DNA of 41,838 nucleotides, taken from NCBI GenBank assembly GCA_003615045.1, contig ML014273.1, positions 1-41,838 of the forward strand, given 5' to 3'. This DNA comes from Caulochytrium protostelioides. Lineage: Eukaryota; Chytridiomycota; Caulochytriomycetes; Caulochytriales; Caulochytriaceae. Of the stretch, positions 20,528 through 30,557 are shown piece by piece. The notes beneath the pieces are model-generated. The model ran no database searches and had not been told where the DNA came from. It saw only the letters and a list, made by a program, of their open reading frames with translations. Position numbers and translations under genes: made by a program. Every line of letters starts with the position of its first letter. The first letter of the stretch is position 1.

Positions 20528-21013
20528 AATCAACGTAGTCAACGCATTCCGAGCTTTCGCGTTCATTTTCATTTCTTGTTTTCTAGGATGGGTAGAATGG
20601 CACGATCGCTGGATCGGCACTGCGAAGCCGAAAGGTCGCCGATTCGGTGGCGGGAGGCCCGCCGGCAATTTTGCCAGGGGGCCGAGCCTGAAGGCCCCCT
20701 CTCGCCAGGTGGCTTGGGGCGGAGTTCATAGGGTCGACGGACGGCATGCCGGCACCTCGTCGTCAAGAAGACCGCCGTTCGGCATCGTCGCGCACGACGA
20801 TAGTTACACCGAGTCCCGCGCATCTGCGCTCTGCTTCAGGGCCGCTGGGACGCTGACGCATCATGCATCGGCCTATCCGCCATCTCTGACTCACTCACTG
20901 GCACCATTCACCTGGCGAGCGGCTTCCTTCCAAACTCCGACCGGTACCGGTCTCGCACCCCACCACGTGACCCACGGCCTAACCGCCCTCTCACCCCGAT
21001 AACACCCGCCGGC
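20528..21013. other. Intergenic, UTP25 promoter region
   Basis: No gene is seen. An E-box CACGTG with a flanking CACCCCAC (20957-20969) lies 45 bp before the UTP25 ATG. Confidence 0.5.
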
Positions 21014-23203
21014 ATGGCGCGGGCGGCCGCCCCTCCATCGGGATCATCGGAGATCATCTCTGGTAAACGCCGCGGCTTTCTGGGGTCGATTGCCGCTGCG
21101 AAGCGCTTTAAAGGCCCCGCCGACGTGACCGTGCCCTCCTTGGAGGATGAGCTGCTGCTCGAGGCATCGTGCGCGTCCACCCTGGCCGGTGACGCTGACG
21201 CTGTCGGCGACGGCGTGGCCGATGCCACGTCTGCAGCGCCACCGGGCGCCGATCACGAGGCGGATGCCGATGCCTCCCGGGAGGCCGCGCCTGATGCGGA
21301 GGCCGACGACGATACCCACGGCGCTCCGGACAGCGCCGAGCTGTCCAAGGTGACCGAGCCGCGGGACCCGAAGCTGAGTCTGGACGAGGCGCGGCAAGCG
21401 GTTGGCGTAGAAGACATCTATAGGCGCCGGTTCGAGGCGCACTTCGGGATGGATATCGCGGAAGTGCGGCGCCGTGCGGCGTTGCCGGAAAGCGCGTGGA
21501 CGAAGCATGAGGAGGTCTTGAGCCCGACGACGAAAGCCTTCGTCTCGGCGCCTCCCGGTGCCGCCGTCCCGGGTCACCTGCCGCCGCTTCACCATCTGCA
21601 GAGCCTAATGGCCGCGCGGATGGTGGACGGATGGATGCAGCTCAACCACGACGTGATCCGGAAAGCCAGCGCCCGCGCGAAAGCCCGTCGGCATCTGGGC
21701 ACGCTACAAGCGCAGTTCTTTGCCTGGCTCTCGAGCTACAAGAACATCTACTATCCGAACCAGACGCTCGAAAACCGTAAAACGCTCGTGCGCACCTACT
21801 GTTTGCATGCGATGCGGCATATCTGGCAGAGCCGCCAAACCTTGCTGGAAAACAATGCGGCGCTTGAGCAGGCGCAGGCCGCCGCCAAAGAATCGAAGGG
21901 CATGGTCCCCGACGCGCTGGTTGAATCCTGTCGCGACCAAGGGTTCACGCGGCCCCGCGTGCTGATTCTGGTTCCCATGAAAAACGCCGCGCTCCCGATT
22001 TTCCAGAACCTGGTGAAGCTGGTCCGCGCCACGCAAGTCGAGAACAAGAACCGTGTCGAGGAGGATTTCCAGGGGCCGAGTCCTGAGGAGGACGAGGTGG
22101 ACTGGTCGACCAAGCCCGCCGACCATACCGCCTTTTTCAAGGGCAACACGGGCGATGCATTCCGCGTCGGCATTCGCATCGGCAAAAAGACGATGCACTA
22201 CTACAGCCCGTTCTACAACTCGGACATTCTGGTGTGCAGTCCGCTGGGCCTGCGCACCATCATTGGTGTCGAGGGCGATCGCAAGCGCGAGTCAGACTTC
22301 CTATCGAGTATCGAGATGGTGATTGTCGATGATATGCAGACGATGATGATGCAGAACATGGACCACCTGCAGATCATTCTGCAGTCGCTCAACAAGCAGC
22401 CTCGCGAGGACCACGGCTGCGACATTTCTCGCCTGGCGCCCCGGTTTACGGAGGGCGTGTGGCCCAGCCTGTGCCAGACCGTTTTTATCGGCGCGTTCTC
22501 GACACCGATGATGCAGCACCTCTTCAAGCAGCATGCGCAGTCCGTTGCGGGAACGATCCGCGTGCAGCCCACCTACGACGGCGTCATGAATCTCGCGACG
22601 ACCGCCGGCTCCCAAGCATTCCGCCGCATCGCCACCACGAGCCTCGCCGAGTCCGAAGAAGCCCGCTTCGCCTTCTTTACCGGCAAGGTGATGGCACACC
22701 TCTCGAACTCGGTCGACATCACCGACCACGTCGTCCTGTTCATCCCGTCCTATCTCGACTTCCTGCGCGTCCGCGCGTGGTGCAAAGAGCAAAGCGTCAA
22801 TTTCCAGAGCCTCCACGAGTACAGCAAGCCGGGCGCCATCGTTCGCGCACGTCGCGCCTTCCTCCGCGGCGAATGCCATTTCCTGCTCGTCACCGAGCGC
22901 TACTACTTCTACCACCGTCTCGCCGTGCGCAACGTCCACAAAATCGTCTTTTACGCGCTGCCGGAGACGCCGCAGTTCTACCCGGAGTGGCTGGACGCGG
23001 CACGCCCGCCACCGGGCGTCAAGCCCCAGATCGACCCCGCCACGGGCGAGCCCTCGCTTCAGGCCTTCAAATCGGCGATGGGCCACAATGCCACCATCCT
23101 CTTTACCCGGTATGACCGCTTGCGACTCGAGCGGATCGTCGGCACCGAGCGTGCGCACCAGATGCTGACTGCCGCTTCGGACTCGGTGATCTTTTCCACC
23201 TAG
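21014..23203 (+). CDS. UTP25: U3 snoRNP/SSU processome protein Utp25 (DEF homologue)
   Basis: 729 aa in one exon (yeast Utp25 721 aa). It belongs to the digestive-organ-expansion-factor family, nucleolar proteins of the small-subunit processome needed for 18S rRNA maturation. The N-terminal ~140 residues are acidic and disordered (Asp/Glu/Ala), typical for nucleolar factors. The conserved core follows: FAWLSSYKNIYYPNQTLEN, RPRVLILVPMKNAALPI (a motif-Ia-like site of a degenerate helicase fold, near residue 316), FKGNTGDAFRVGI, YYSPFYNSDILVCSPLGLR, and VIVDDMQTMMMQNMDHL near 436, where a DEAD box would lie but VDDMQ is found. The C-terminal half (VLFIPSYLDFLRVR, LVTERYYFYHR, IVFYALPETPQFYPEWL) is intact. 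The degenerate helicase motifs are normal for the family and imply no ATPase. ATG 21014 is the first in frame. It is convergent with lipin (181 bp). Confidence 0.95.
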   Translation: MARAAAPPSGSSEIISGKRRGFLGSIAAAKRFKGPADVTVPSLEDELLLEASCASTLAGDADAVGDGVADATSAAPPGADHEADADASREAAPDAEADDDTHGAPDSAELSKVTEPRDPKLSLDEARQAVGVEDIYRRRFEAHFGMDIAEVRRRAALPESAWTKHEEVLSPTTKAFVSAPPGAAVPGHLPPLHHLQSLMAARMVDGWMQLNHDVIRKASARAKARRHLGTLQAQFFAWLSSYKNIYYPNQTLENRKTLVRTYCLHAMRHIWQSRQTLLENNAALEQAQAAAKESKGMVPDALVESCRDQGFTRPRVLILVPMKNAALPIFQNLVKLVRATQVENKNRVEEDFQGPSPEEDEVDWSTKPADHTAFFKGNTGDAFRVGIRIGKKTMHYYSPFYNSDILVCSPLGLRTIIGVEGDRKRESDFLSSIEMVIVDDMQTMMMQNMDHLQIILQSLNKQPREDHGCDISRLAPRFTEGVWPSLCQTVFIGAFSTPMMQHLFKQHAQSVAGTIRVQPTYDGVMNLATTAGSQAFRRIATTSLAESEEARFAFFTGKVMAHLSNSVDITDHVVLFIPSYLDFLRVRAWCKEQSVNFQSLHEYSKPGAIVRARRAFLRGECHFLLVTERYYFYHRLAVRNVHKIVFYALPETPQFYPEWLDAARPPPGVKPQIDPATGEPSLQAFKSAMGHNATILFTRYDRLRLERIVGTERAHQMLTAASDSVIFST

Positions 23204-23384
23204 CCCCCTCGCTATGACTTCTTATATACATAGACATCCATGGCCATGCGCGTCACTTCAATCAGCTGATCGCGACCCGGTCGATGCGAAGACCGCCGTC
23301 ACGCATGGATGCTGTCGGCGCGTCGGAGTGGCACGCTGGGGGACTGGGGCTCGGGAGGTCTCACGCGCGCGGTGCTCGCTCGGC

Positions 23385-26300
23385 TTACGCAAAGGCAAAC
23401 GGCTCGTCCGCCATCTCTTTGAGGCGATTCAGACTCTCGTCGACATCGCGCTGATCGCACATGCGCGCCAGGGTCTCAGGCGACGGGCTGGGGTCAGCCG
23501 TGACCACCGGTGCGCCGGCCGTCGCATGGGCGCCCTCGATCGCCTGACCGGCCTCGGCTGCAGGGGGCTGCTGGGAGGTCCCGCGGGCCGCGCCGCGCCG
23601 GCGTCGGCGGCCGCGGCGTTCCCGGGGCGTTGTCCTTGTCGGAATCTTTGTCGCTGCGGACGCGGCCGTCGGCTGGCCACCGTCCTTCGCGGCCGCATGG
23701 GCCGCCGCAGCTTCTGCCGCACCGGCGGACGGCGCCGGCTGGGCGTGGTCAGGGTCGACGCGGACTTCCTGTGTCATGGGCGGCGCTGTGTCGCGCCCGC
23801 GGTGCTGCGACGCGCCGTCGTCGTCGTCGGCGTCAGGGGAGGCCAAATTGCTCCGCGGCTTGTCCGCATGCACCTCAACTTCATCGTTCTCCTCATCGTC
23901 GTCATCATCGTCGTCATGGTCGTCGTCATCCTCATGATCGCTCGAATGCCACTCGGACGATGATGGCGTGACTGATTGCGACGTGTCCGTATACCCTTCG
24001 TCTTCATCCTCGGCTTCGTCCTCTTCGTCGATCTCGTGGGAGGCCGCGTCGCCGGCCGAGACGGCGGGCGGATCGTCATTCGTTGGCGCCGTGCGGCCGT
24101 TGAGCGGCGGCGGAGGCGGCGGGGCCGTCGACACAGCGACTCGAGCCGGTGTCGTCTCCTCGTAGGCCATGCCACCGACATGCGCCGCGGCGGCCGCGGC
24201 GCCCGAGAGACCGCCCGTGATGCCGCCCATGATGCGCGACGTCAGTGAAGGCCCGCGGCGGCGCGGCGACGGCGCGGGCGCCGCGGCTGATGGCGACGCC
24301 GCGGCGGCTGGCAGCGCCGCCGACCCACGTTCAATCAGGTCCACGGCGCTCACGTCGCGCACGGCTGTCCTGCCGCCATCGCCGTCGGCGTCCGACGGAC
24401 TGGCGGCGGCGCCGTCAGCCGCCTGCGCCGCGGCGGCGGACGGCGCCGTCGATGACGGACGCTCTGCCGGGGCATCGGTGGCGGCGACCCTGGCGTGGAC
24501 ATCGGCGTCGGCGTCGGTGCCCGTTGGACCAGTGAGGAAGAGACCAGCCAGGGGCGACTGCGGGCGCTGTCCCGGCGGCAGCGGCGCGGGCGCGGGCGGC
24601 GGGGCGTCCGGGTCGTCGAGCGGCGGCAGATCCATGATGGGCAGCGGGTTGCGCCAGAAGTTGAAGTCGTTGAAGCTCGGGTCGATGACAACGGGGTTCT
24701 CGGTCTTGACGGGCGGGAACATGTGGTCTACAAGATCGTTCAGCTTGAAGTACGAGCTGCGGTAGTGGAGCAGCAGCTCGAGCTGGATCTCGCCGGTCGA
24801 GTTGATCGTAAAGATGCGCGTCGACGGGATGTCGACGCTGCGGTAGCTGAGCGCGTCCGTGATGCGGTTACCGAAGCCAGCGTAGAACGGCGTCACGGTG
24901 GTCGAGCACGCCGACTCGTCGGATGTCGCCGGCAGCGGCAGCGGCGGCGGCGGCGGCGGCGGCGGCGGGAGGACGCCGGCGCCCGGGTCCGACAGCGCGC
25001 GGTCCGGGTCAGCAGCAGCAGCCGCGGCGGCGGCGGCGCTCTGGGGGTCCGACGGCGACGCGGCGGCCGCCGCCGCGTCGTTCAGGGCCTGGAGCTGCCG
25101 AGCGCGCTGCGCCACTTGGGCATCGCGCTCCGCGAGATCTATTGGGATCGTACCAAAGCATCGCCGGATATCCCGTAGCGCGGCAATTTTGAACTCTTCG
25201 GGCTTGCGCAGAATGACTTCGCGATGCAAGCTCTTGAGCAGCCGGTCGGGCGACATGATGACCGGGCCCACGGGCAGACGGATGCCGGACTGGTCGATGT
25301 TCTTGAGGTACTCGCGCGTGCTGGTGGCTTGGCCGATTGCGCGGGATGTCAGGTACATGAAGTGGTAGCCGTTGTTGCTGATGCTCTGGTAGAGCCGGGC
25401 AATGCCTTCGTGGGTCCAGTCGCGGCCCACCATAAACAGAATGTGGCCCAAGGCGTCGCTTTTCGTGATCGTGCCATCGACGTCGCTGACGACGATCTTA
25501 GCATCCCACTTCCACAAGAAAATGCGCGACTGGCAGACCGCTTTGCCCTGCATCCCGCCGTTCACGGTGAAGGTGACCGTGTTCACGCCGGGCTGCAGAT
25601 TGAGATCCTCCAGCTGCTCCGACGTCAGGCGCAAGCTCTTGGCATAGTGGTGGTGGCGGTGGGGCGCCGCGGCCGCCGCGGCCGCCGTCGCCGTCGCCGC
25701 CGACAAATCGCGGCCTGGCGGGGCCTGGCCGGTCTGCGGGCTGAGCGCGGGCGACACCACGCCCGTGGCCGTGCCCGCCGCGCCGTCGAGGCTCATGGTG
25801 TCGCCCGGTGAGTCTGCCTTGTAGGAAGCGCGGAGCGGCGAGCGCGCGCGGCCCAGCAGCTCGGCGGCCGAGGGCGCGGCGGCCGGGCCGCTTTCATGGA
25901 TGCCGTCGAGCCCGGCGGCGACGCCCGCGCTCGGCCGCGGCCGCGGCGCCGCGAGGTCCAGGTTCGGCTGGGAGGCCGTCTGCGTGACGCGGCGGTCGGA
26001 CGGGCCCGCGCCGCGCCCATCGAGGCTCTGGCTGCCCGGCATCGGGGACGCCGGCGATGAGCCGGGCGTCGACGCGTGAGTCGTGCCCGCCGCCTCGACG
26101 CCTGACGCGCTGCTGGCCCACAGGCGGGGCAGGCCGGGGAGGCGGAAGTTGTAGCTGGACGCACGTTTGGTCACGGTGCGGTCGGGGGCCGCGGGATCGG
26201 TTGCGGCGCTCGGTGCCGCCATGCCGGTGCCGGCGGCCTCGCCCGCGGCGGCCGTACTCGTGGGCGTCGCGGCGCCACCAGCAGCGGCGGCGGCGGCCAA

Positions 26301-28865
26301 CGCCGCCTGCGCGTTCTTCTTGTCGGTCCCTTCCTGCTCCATGATCCACGCGAGCAGCAGCGGCAGCGCTTCGGTGGCGGTCATGTAGTGCCCATCGCGG
26401 CGGAATACGAGGTGCGAGTCGTACAGGATATCGGGGGTGCGGCTGAACGTGTCGAAGGAGATGCGGTCGCGCTCGAAGAGGGTGGCGCGTTCGGCGCGGA
26501 CGGCGTTGCGGTGGAACATGGCATCGCCGCAGAGGCTGAACTCGAACGGAATGGTGGCGGCCGCCGCGGCCGCCGCGGCGCTGGTGGCCTGGCGTGAGCG
26601 GACCGACAAGCGCCGCGGCATGGACGGCGGCGGCGGCGGCGGCGGCGGAGGCGGCAGCGGCGGCGTCGGCGAGGCCGCCGTCAGCACATGCCGGACCGTG
26701 GCGACCGTCGACGTCTCGTCGTCCATCATGCCGTCCGTCGTAACATTGGAGGCGACGGTGCACTTGGTGATGTCCGAGCCCGGCGAGAGCAAGCGCCGCG
26801 GGTGAACGGGCGTAGTCGGCGTCGGGGTCACGGGCCGCTGCGGGATCGGGTGCAGGAGTCGGTTCGTGGTCTCGGGAGCGCGCGCGTCGCTGCTGCCACT
26901 GCTGGCGCGCGCGCCGTGGAGGAGCTTGCGCGTCTCGGTGAGCGTTTCAGGATCATACGTGGCATCAGCATCGGCATCAGCATCCGTCTCGTCGTTGGCC
27001 TCGCGGACACCGGGGTCGCTCGCCCCATCGGGGGTGGCCTCGGCTTCCACAGCGTCCTCGTCCTCGTCGTCGCTGGCAGCGCCGGCAGCTTGCCCCAGGC
27101 TGGCGAGGTAGGACGTGACTTTTTCGTGGGCCGAGAGCGCGGCCGGGGTATCGAGGATCGCCGTCGACGTCGGCGCCGGCGGGAGCCGCAGCACAGGCGA
27201 GGTAGCGCGGATGGGCGCCGGCAGGATGCCCCACGGCAGCGACCACCCGCGGGGGCTCTGTTTTGAGGCGGGCGGCGAGCGTGCGGCGTGAGCATGGGCA
27301 TGGGCCGCGGCGGCGACGGGGATGGCGCGCGGCTGCGAAGCGGCGGCGGCCGCCGTCGCGGCGTCCACGATGGCCGTGGGCGCCGTCGCGGACGCCGTCG
27401 TCGCGGACGAGGGCAGCGCCGCCGGCTGGGCCAGCGGGTCGCCGCTGCCCTCCGGCGCCGCGGTCGCGCCGGGCAGGGTATCGGAGGCATGGCCGGCGGC
27501 GCCGGAGGCCGTGGCGGCCAGGGGCGGCGGCGGATGGGACGAGCGAGCGGTCGCCAGCGAGAGGGCCGACGTGTTGCGGAAGAGGTCGGTGACGAGGTGC
27601 GCCGAGAGCGGTTCGGGCGAAACCATCTCGGCGAGCCCGAGATCGGCGGGCCGCGACGTGGAGGCATCACCGGTGGATGGCGGCTGCGCCGAAGCGGCCG
27701 TGGGGGCCGGGGCTGCCGTGGGCGGCTGGATGGTCGCCGTGGCGGTCGCCGAGGCGGGCGCAGCCGGCGGCGGTGGCGGCTCCAGCGGCGGGACGACCGG
27801 GGCGTCGGGTTCGGGTACATAGAACTCGGGCAGATCCGGCTCCTCCTCGCTCTCCGACGTGTCGCCGGCTGACGGTGCGGCCGACGGCTTGGACGGTCGG
27901 CCGCGGCCGCGGTGCGACGCCGGGCGTGGCGATGTGGCTTGGCCCGACGACGCGCTGGCCGACGGCGGGGCGGTGGCCGCGGCAGACGGGGACAACATCG
28001 GCGACGGCGCGAGCTCGTCCGGGCAAGGCGAGAGCGGCGCGTGCGCCGACGTTGACGCGGGTGTTGCGTCGAGCCGCGGGCTGCGGCCACTGCGGTCGCT
28101 GCGGGCGCTCCCGGGACCGGCGGCCGTCTCGTGCGGCGTCGCGACGAGGCCCGCGATGCCGGTCACGAGCTCGCCGCTCGTGTCCTGGGTGATGTCGTCG
28201 ACGTGGGGCACGCGCGTGCGCTCGGCGTCGCTCGCCGTCGGCGTGGCGGGCGACGTCGCCGCCGAGACCGCCACGCTCGGCGTTGGCGGCGGCCGCCCGG
28301 CCTCCCCGCTGCTGGGGGGACGGTCAGCCGCGGCGGCGCCGTCGGCCGCGGCGCCCGCTGGGGCCGCCTGGCCGTCGTGGCCGTCCTGCTCGTCGAACTC
28401 CGAGCCCTGGGCGCTTTCGTAGTCCTTCGTGGGGTCGGCGGCGGGCGCACCAAGATCGAGGGCCTCGATGCGATGGGCGCTGCTCCGGTGCGGCGACCCG
28501 AGGGCGCCGGCGGGCAGGCCGGTGCTGGAGGCCGGGCTGCTGGGCCGCGCGATGGGCGACGTGGCATACTCGGGCGGCACGCAGGCCGTGGTCTCGACGA
28601 CAAAGTAGGCTTCGCCGGCATCGCCGACCTTCATGGGCAGGTCCGTCGGCTCGCCATTGACGGTGACGGTGACGATCTTCTCGGTGGGCCGCAGCAGCTT
28701 GAGCTTGCCGAAGCGGACGTGGAACGGCGTGCACGCGAGCTCGCCCGAGGCGCGGCGCACGACAATGACATCGATGGCACCCGAGAGCGTGGCCGGGTTG
28801 ATTTCCTGATAGAAGGTGCCGACGCTGGACACCACGCGGCCCAAGTAGGCGACCGCGGAGGTCAT
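23385..28865 (-). CDS. PAH1: Phosphatidate phosphatase (lipin/Pah1)
   Basis: 1826 aa in one frame. Lipins dephosphorylate phosphatidate to diacylglycerol at ER/nuclear membranes, controlling triacylglycerol and phospholipid synthesis and, in yeast, nuclear membrane growth. The N-LIP domain starts at Met1 (MTSAVAYLGRVVSSVGTFYQ) and runs to about 105, which fixes the start at 28865. The C-LIP/HAD domain spans about 1090-1330 with catalytic DVDGT (D1128 and D1130; first Asp codon 25482-25484), LTSRAIGQA, and GNRITDALSYRSVDIP near its end. A C-terminal acidic stretch (runs of Asp/Glu encoded near 23850-24020) matches the region through which Pah1 meets its activating Nem1-Spo7 phosphatase. It is about twice the usual length (yeast 862): the ~950 residues between the domains and the tail are Ala/Pro/Ser/Thr low complexity with poly-Pro and poly-Ala. 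These would offer many Ser/Thr-Pro phosphosites. It is convergent with UTP25. Confidence 0.95.
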   Translation of the reverse strand: MTSAVAYLGRVVSSVGTFYQEINPATLSGAIDVIVVRRASGELACTPFHVRFGKLKLLRPTEKIVTVTVNGEPTDLPMKVGDAGEAYFVVETTACVPPEYATSPIARPSSPASSTGLPAGALGSPHRSSAHRIEALDLGAPAADPTKDYESAQGSEFDEQDGHDGQAAPAGAAADGAAAADRPPSSGEAGRPPPTPSVAVSAATSPATPTASDAERTRVPHVDDITQDTSGELVTGIAGLVATPHETAAGPGSARSDRSGRSPRLDATPASTSAHAPLSPCPDELAPSPMLSPSAAATAPPSASASSGQATSPRPASHRGRGRPSKPSAAPSAGDTSESEEEPDLPEFYVPEPDAPVVPPLEPPPPPAAPASATATATIQPPTAAPAPTAASAQPPSTGDASTSRPADLGLAEMVSPEPLSAHLVTDLFRNTSALSLATARSSHPPPPLAATASGAAGHASDTLPGATAAPEGSGDPLAQPAALPSSATTASATAPTAIVDAATAAAAASQPRAIPVAAAAHAHAHAARSPPASKQSPRGWSLPWGILPAPIRATSPVLRLPPAPTSTAILDTPAALSAHEKVTSYLASLGQAAGAASDDEDEDAVEAEATPDGASDPGVREANDETDADADADATYDPETLTETRKLLHGARASSGSSDARAPETTNRLLHPIPQRPVTPTPTTPVHPRRLLSPGSDITKCTVASNVTTDGMMDDETSTVATVRHVLTAASPTPPLPPPPPPPPPPSMPRRLSVRSRQATSAAAAAAAATIPFEFSLCGDAMFHRNAVRAERATLFERDRISFDTFSRTPDILYDSHLVFRRDGHYMTATEALPLLLAWIMEQEGTDKKNAQAALAAAAAAGGAATPTSTAAAGEAAGTGMAAPSAATDPAAPDRTVTKRASSYNFRLPGLPRLWASSASGVEAAGTTHASTPGSSPASPMPGSQSLDGRGAGPSDRRVTQTASQPNLDLAAPRPRPSAGVAAGLDGIHESGPAAAPSAAELLGRARSPLRASYKADSPGDTMSLDGAAGTATGVVSPALSPQTGQAPPGRDLSAATATAAAAAAAPHRHHHYAKSLRLTSEQLEDLNLQPGVNTVTFTVNGGMQGKAVCQSRIFLWKWDAKIVVSDVDGTITKSDALGHILFMVGRDWTHEGIARLYQSISNNGYHFMYLTSRAIGQATSTREYLKNIDQSGIRLPVGPVIMSPDRLLKSLHREVILRKPEEFKIAALRDIRRCFGTIPIDLAERDAQVAQRARQLQALNDAAAAAASPSDPQSAAAAAAAAADPDRALSDPGAGVLPPPPPPPPPLPLPATSDESACSTTVTPFYAGFGNRITDALSYRSVDIPSTRIFTINSTGEIQLELLLHYRSSYFKLNDLVDHMFPPVKTENPVVIDPSFNDFNFWRNPLPIMDLPPLDDPDAPPPAPAPLPPGQRPQSPLAGLFLTGPTGTDADADVHARVAATDAPAERPSSTAPSAAAAQAADGAAASPSDADGDGGRTAVRDVSAVDLIERGSAALPAAAASPSAAAPAPSPRRRGPSLTSRIMGGITGGLSGAAAAAAHVGGMAYEETTPARVAVSTAPPPPPPLNGRTAPTNDDPPAVSAGDAASHEIDEEDEAEDEDEGYTDTSQSVTPSSSEWHSSDHEDDDDHDDDDDDDEENDEVEVHADKPRSNLASPDADDDDGASQHRGRDTAPPMTQEVRVDPDHAQPAPSAGAAEAAAAHAAAKDGGQPTAASAATKIPTRTTPRERRGRRRRRGAARGTSQQPPAAEAGQAIEGAHATAGAPVVTADPSPSPETLARMCDQRDVDESLNRLKEMADEPFAFA

Positions 28866-30052
28866 GGCTCCCGGCGGCGCGGGGTGCGGTCCGTGCCGGG
28901 TAGCGGGCAGGGGGATGCGGTCGCGGCGGGGTGGCCGAGCGAGGGCGTCGCTGCGGGGTGGCGGCGGCACGCAGCCGCCTCGCGGCGTTAGCTCGAGCGG
29001 CGGCACCCACGGGCGAGGGCGCGATCGGACCTAGCCGCGGGAACCCGAGGCGCGGGCGAGGCCCACCACGTATGAACCGTCACGTAGGAACCGTCACCGT
29101 GCGAGCAGCCTCGTGCGGGCCGCCACAAAGCGCGTGAGCTCGCGTCGACGATAACGACGACGGCGCGTGGGCGGTGGGTTCTCGCCGGAGCCGCGGGACG
29201 CCGTCTCACCGACGTCGCAGGGGCCAGCCAACACAGGCACCCGAGGAGAGCACGTGCGCGAAAGGGGTCAAAGCGCGGTCGCGCAGATCGGTCACGATGG
29301 CGAGCGCAGCACCAAGGAACGCAGCGGGCGTGGGCGACCGCAGGGCGACGGCGGCGGTCGAGGTACACGCGGCACGAGTAGCCTGCCACGGCGCGGCACG
29401 GGCATCGGAGCCCCGGGTCCGGGTTTCACGGGGCGCGTTGTCGTCGTCCTCGCGCGCTGCCGATGCGGACTTCGAGACGCTGCACCTCGCGACGGCGCCT
29501 GGGGCAGGTGATGCACCTGCAGGCCGGCCGCCGCCGCGCCGACCCCTGTCGCCGTCGCCGTCGCCGTCGCCGCCGCCGCCGCTCGTCGCCCACCACGCGG
29601 TCATGCACGTGGCGCCGCGCGTGGACGCGTCGGCCCCTCCAGAACCGGCGGCACGGGCACTCTCGCGGACACCGAGTGGCGGCGTCGATGCGGCTGCGAG
29701 CGACGGCGCCGGCGCCGGCGCCGGCGACCGCGACCGCGACCGCGCCGACCACGGCGACGGCCACCGCGACCGCGCGTCTCTCACTCGCCCAAACGACGTC
29801 AAATGTGGCGCACGCCGTCGCCGCCGCCTCTCGCCGACCCGCCCGCGCAGCCGCCCGCGGGGCTTCGCCGTCGAAATGGCGGCGGCAAAAGACCGTCCGA
29901 AGGCCCGACGCATCGCGGGCCTCACTTCGCCTCGCACGAGCATAGCGAAGCCACGCGCCCCGTCTCGCTCCGTCGACCACGCGGCCGCCCACTGGTCTCG
30001 CCGACCTCCTGTCGCCGGCGGCGGAGGGCCTGGCGTCGGCGGCATCGGCGTC

Positions 30053-30127
30053 GGTATGGATGGCGTCGGTATGGATGGCGTCGGTTGGACCGGAGCCGGT
30101 TGGACCGGAGCTGGTTGGACCCGAGTC
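30053..30127. repeat. 15-bp tandem repeat
   Basis: Five 15-bp units: two of ggtatggatggcgtc (30053-30082) and three diverged ggttggaccggagcy-type units (30083-30127). The period is five codons, so it reads as a pentapeptide repeat on either strand (for example VQPAP/SIPTP on minus). Confidence 0.9.
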
Positions 30128-30309
30128 GGCACCGAGACGAGATGGGTTCCCGCTAGGGCTGCCGTGGTCGAGCAGTGCCGCGCCCGCGGACCCCACGAGC
30201 GGCCGTCGACGGCCCAGACGGGCATAGGGCGCCATGCTCAACGCCGCAGGCCAGGGTGGCCGAGCATCCTGCGCGCCTCAGGCCGGGGCCAGCCCGCGCG
30301 TCTCGGCTC

Positions 30310-30389
30310 ATCGGATCGCATCGCATCGGATCGCATCGCATCGCATCGCATCGCATCGCATCATATCGCATGGTATGGTATGGTATCGC
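30310..30389. repeat. Pentamer array (ATCGC/ATCGG/ATGGT)n
   Basis: Sixteen consecutive 5-bp units: mostly atcgc, with atcgg variants near the start, one atcat and three atggt units near the end. The variant patches suggest local slippage. Confidence 0.92.
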
Positions 30390-30527
30390 CTAGGGACGCA
30401 ATGATGACGGCCGCTGCTGTCGGCCTGAGCGCGGACGTCGCGCGGATCAGCCCGCCGCCGTGTCGCGGACCGCGCGCCCATCGAATTTGAAACGGCGAGT
30501 CTGAATTTGTGGCCTCGGGCGACCTGC

Positions 30528-30557
30528 GGAGCGCCTCGGAGCGCCTCGGAGCGCCTC
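30528..30557. repeat. 10-bp tandem repeat
   Basis: Three exact copies of ggagcgcctc. Confidence 0.9.

Noticed and set aside
20528-21013. Extra exon of OXP1 or UTP25 in the gap
   Set aside because: OXP1 ends with its usual Gly-rich motif and a stop, and UTP25 starts with an ATG and a typical acidic leader; nothing conserved lies between.
9248-28865. SREBP and lipin as a functional lipid cluster
   Set aside because: They are separated by OXP1 and UTP25, which have no link to lipid control; the neighbourhood looks incidental.
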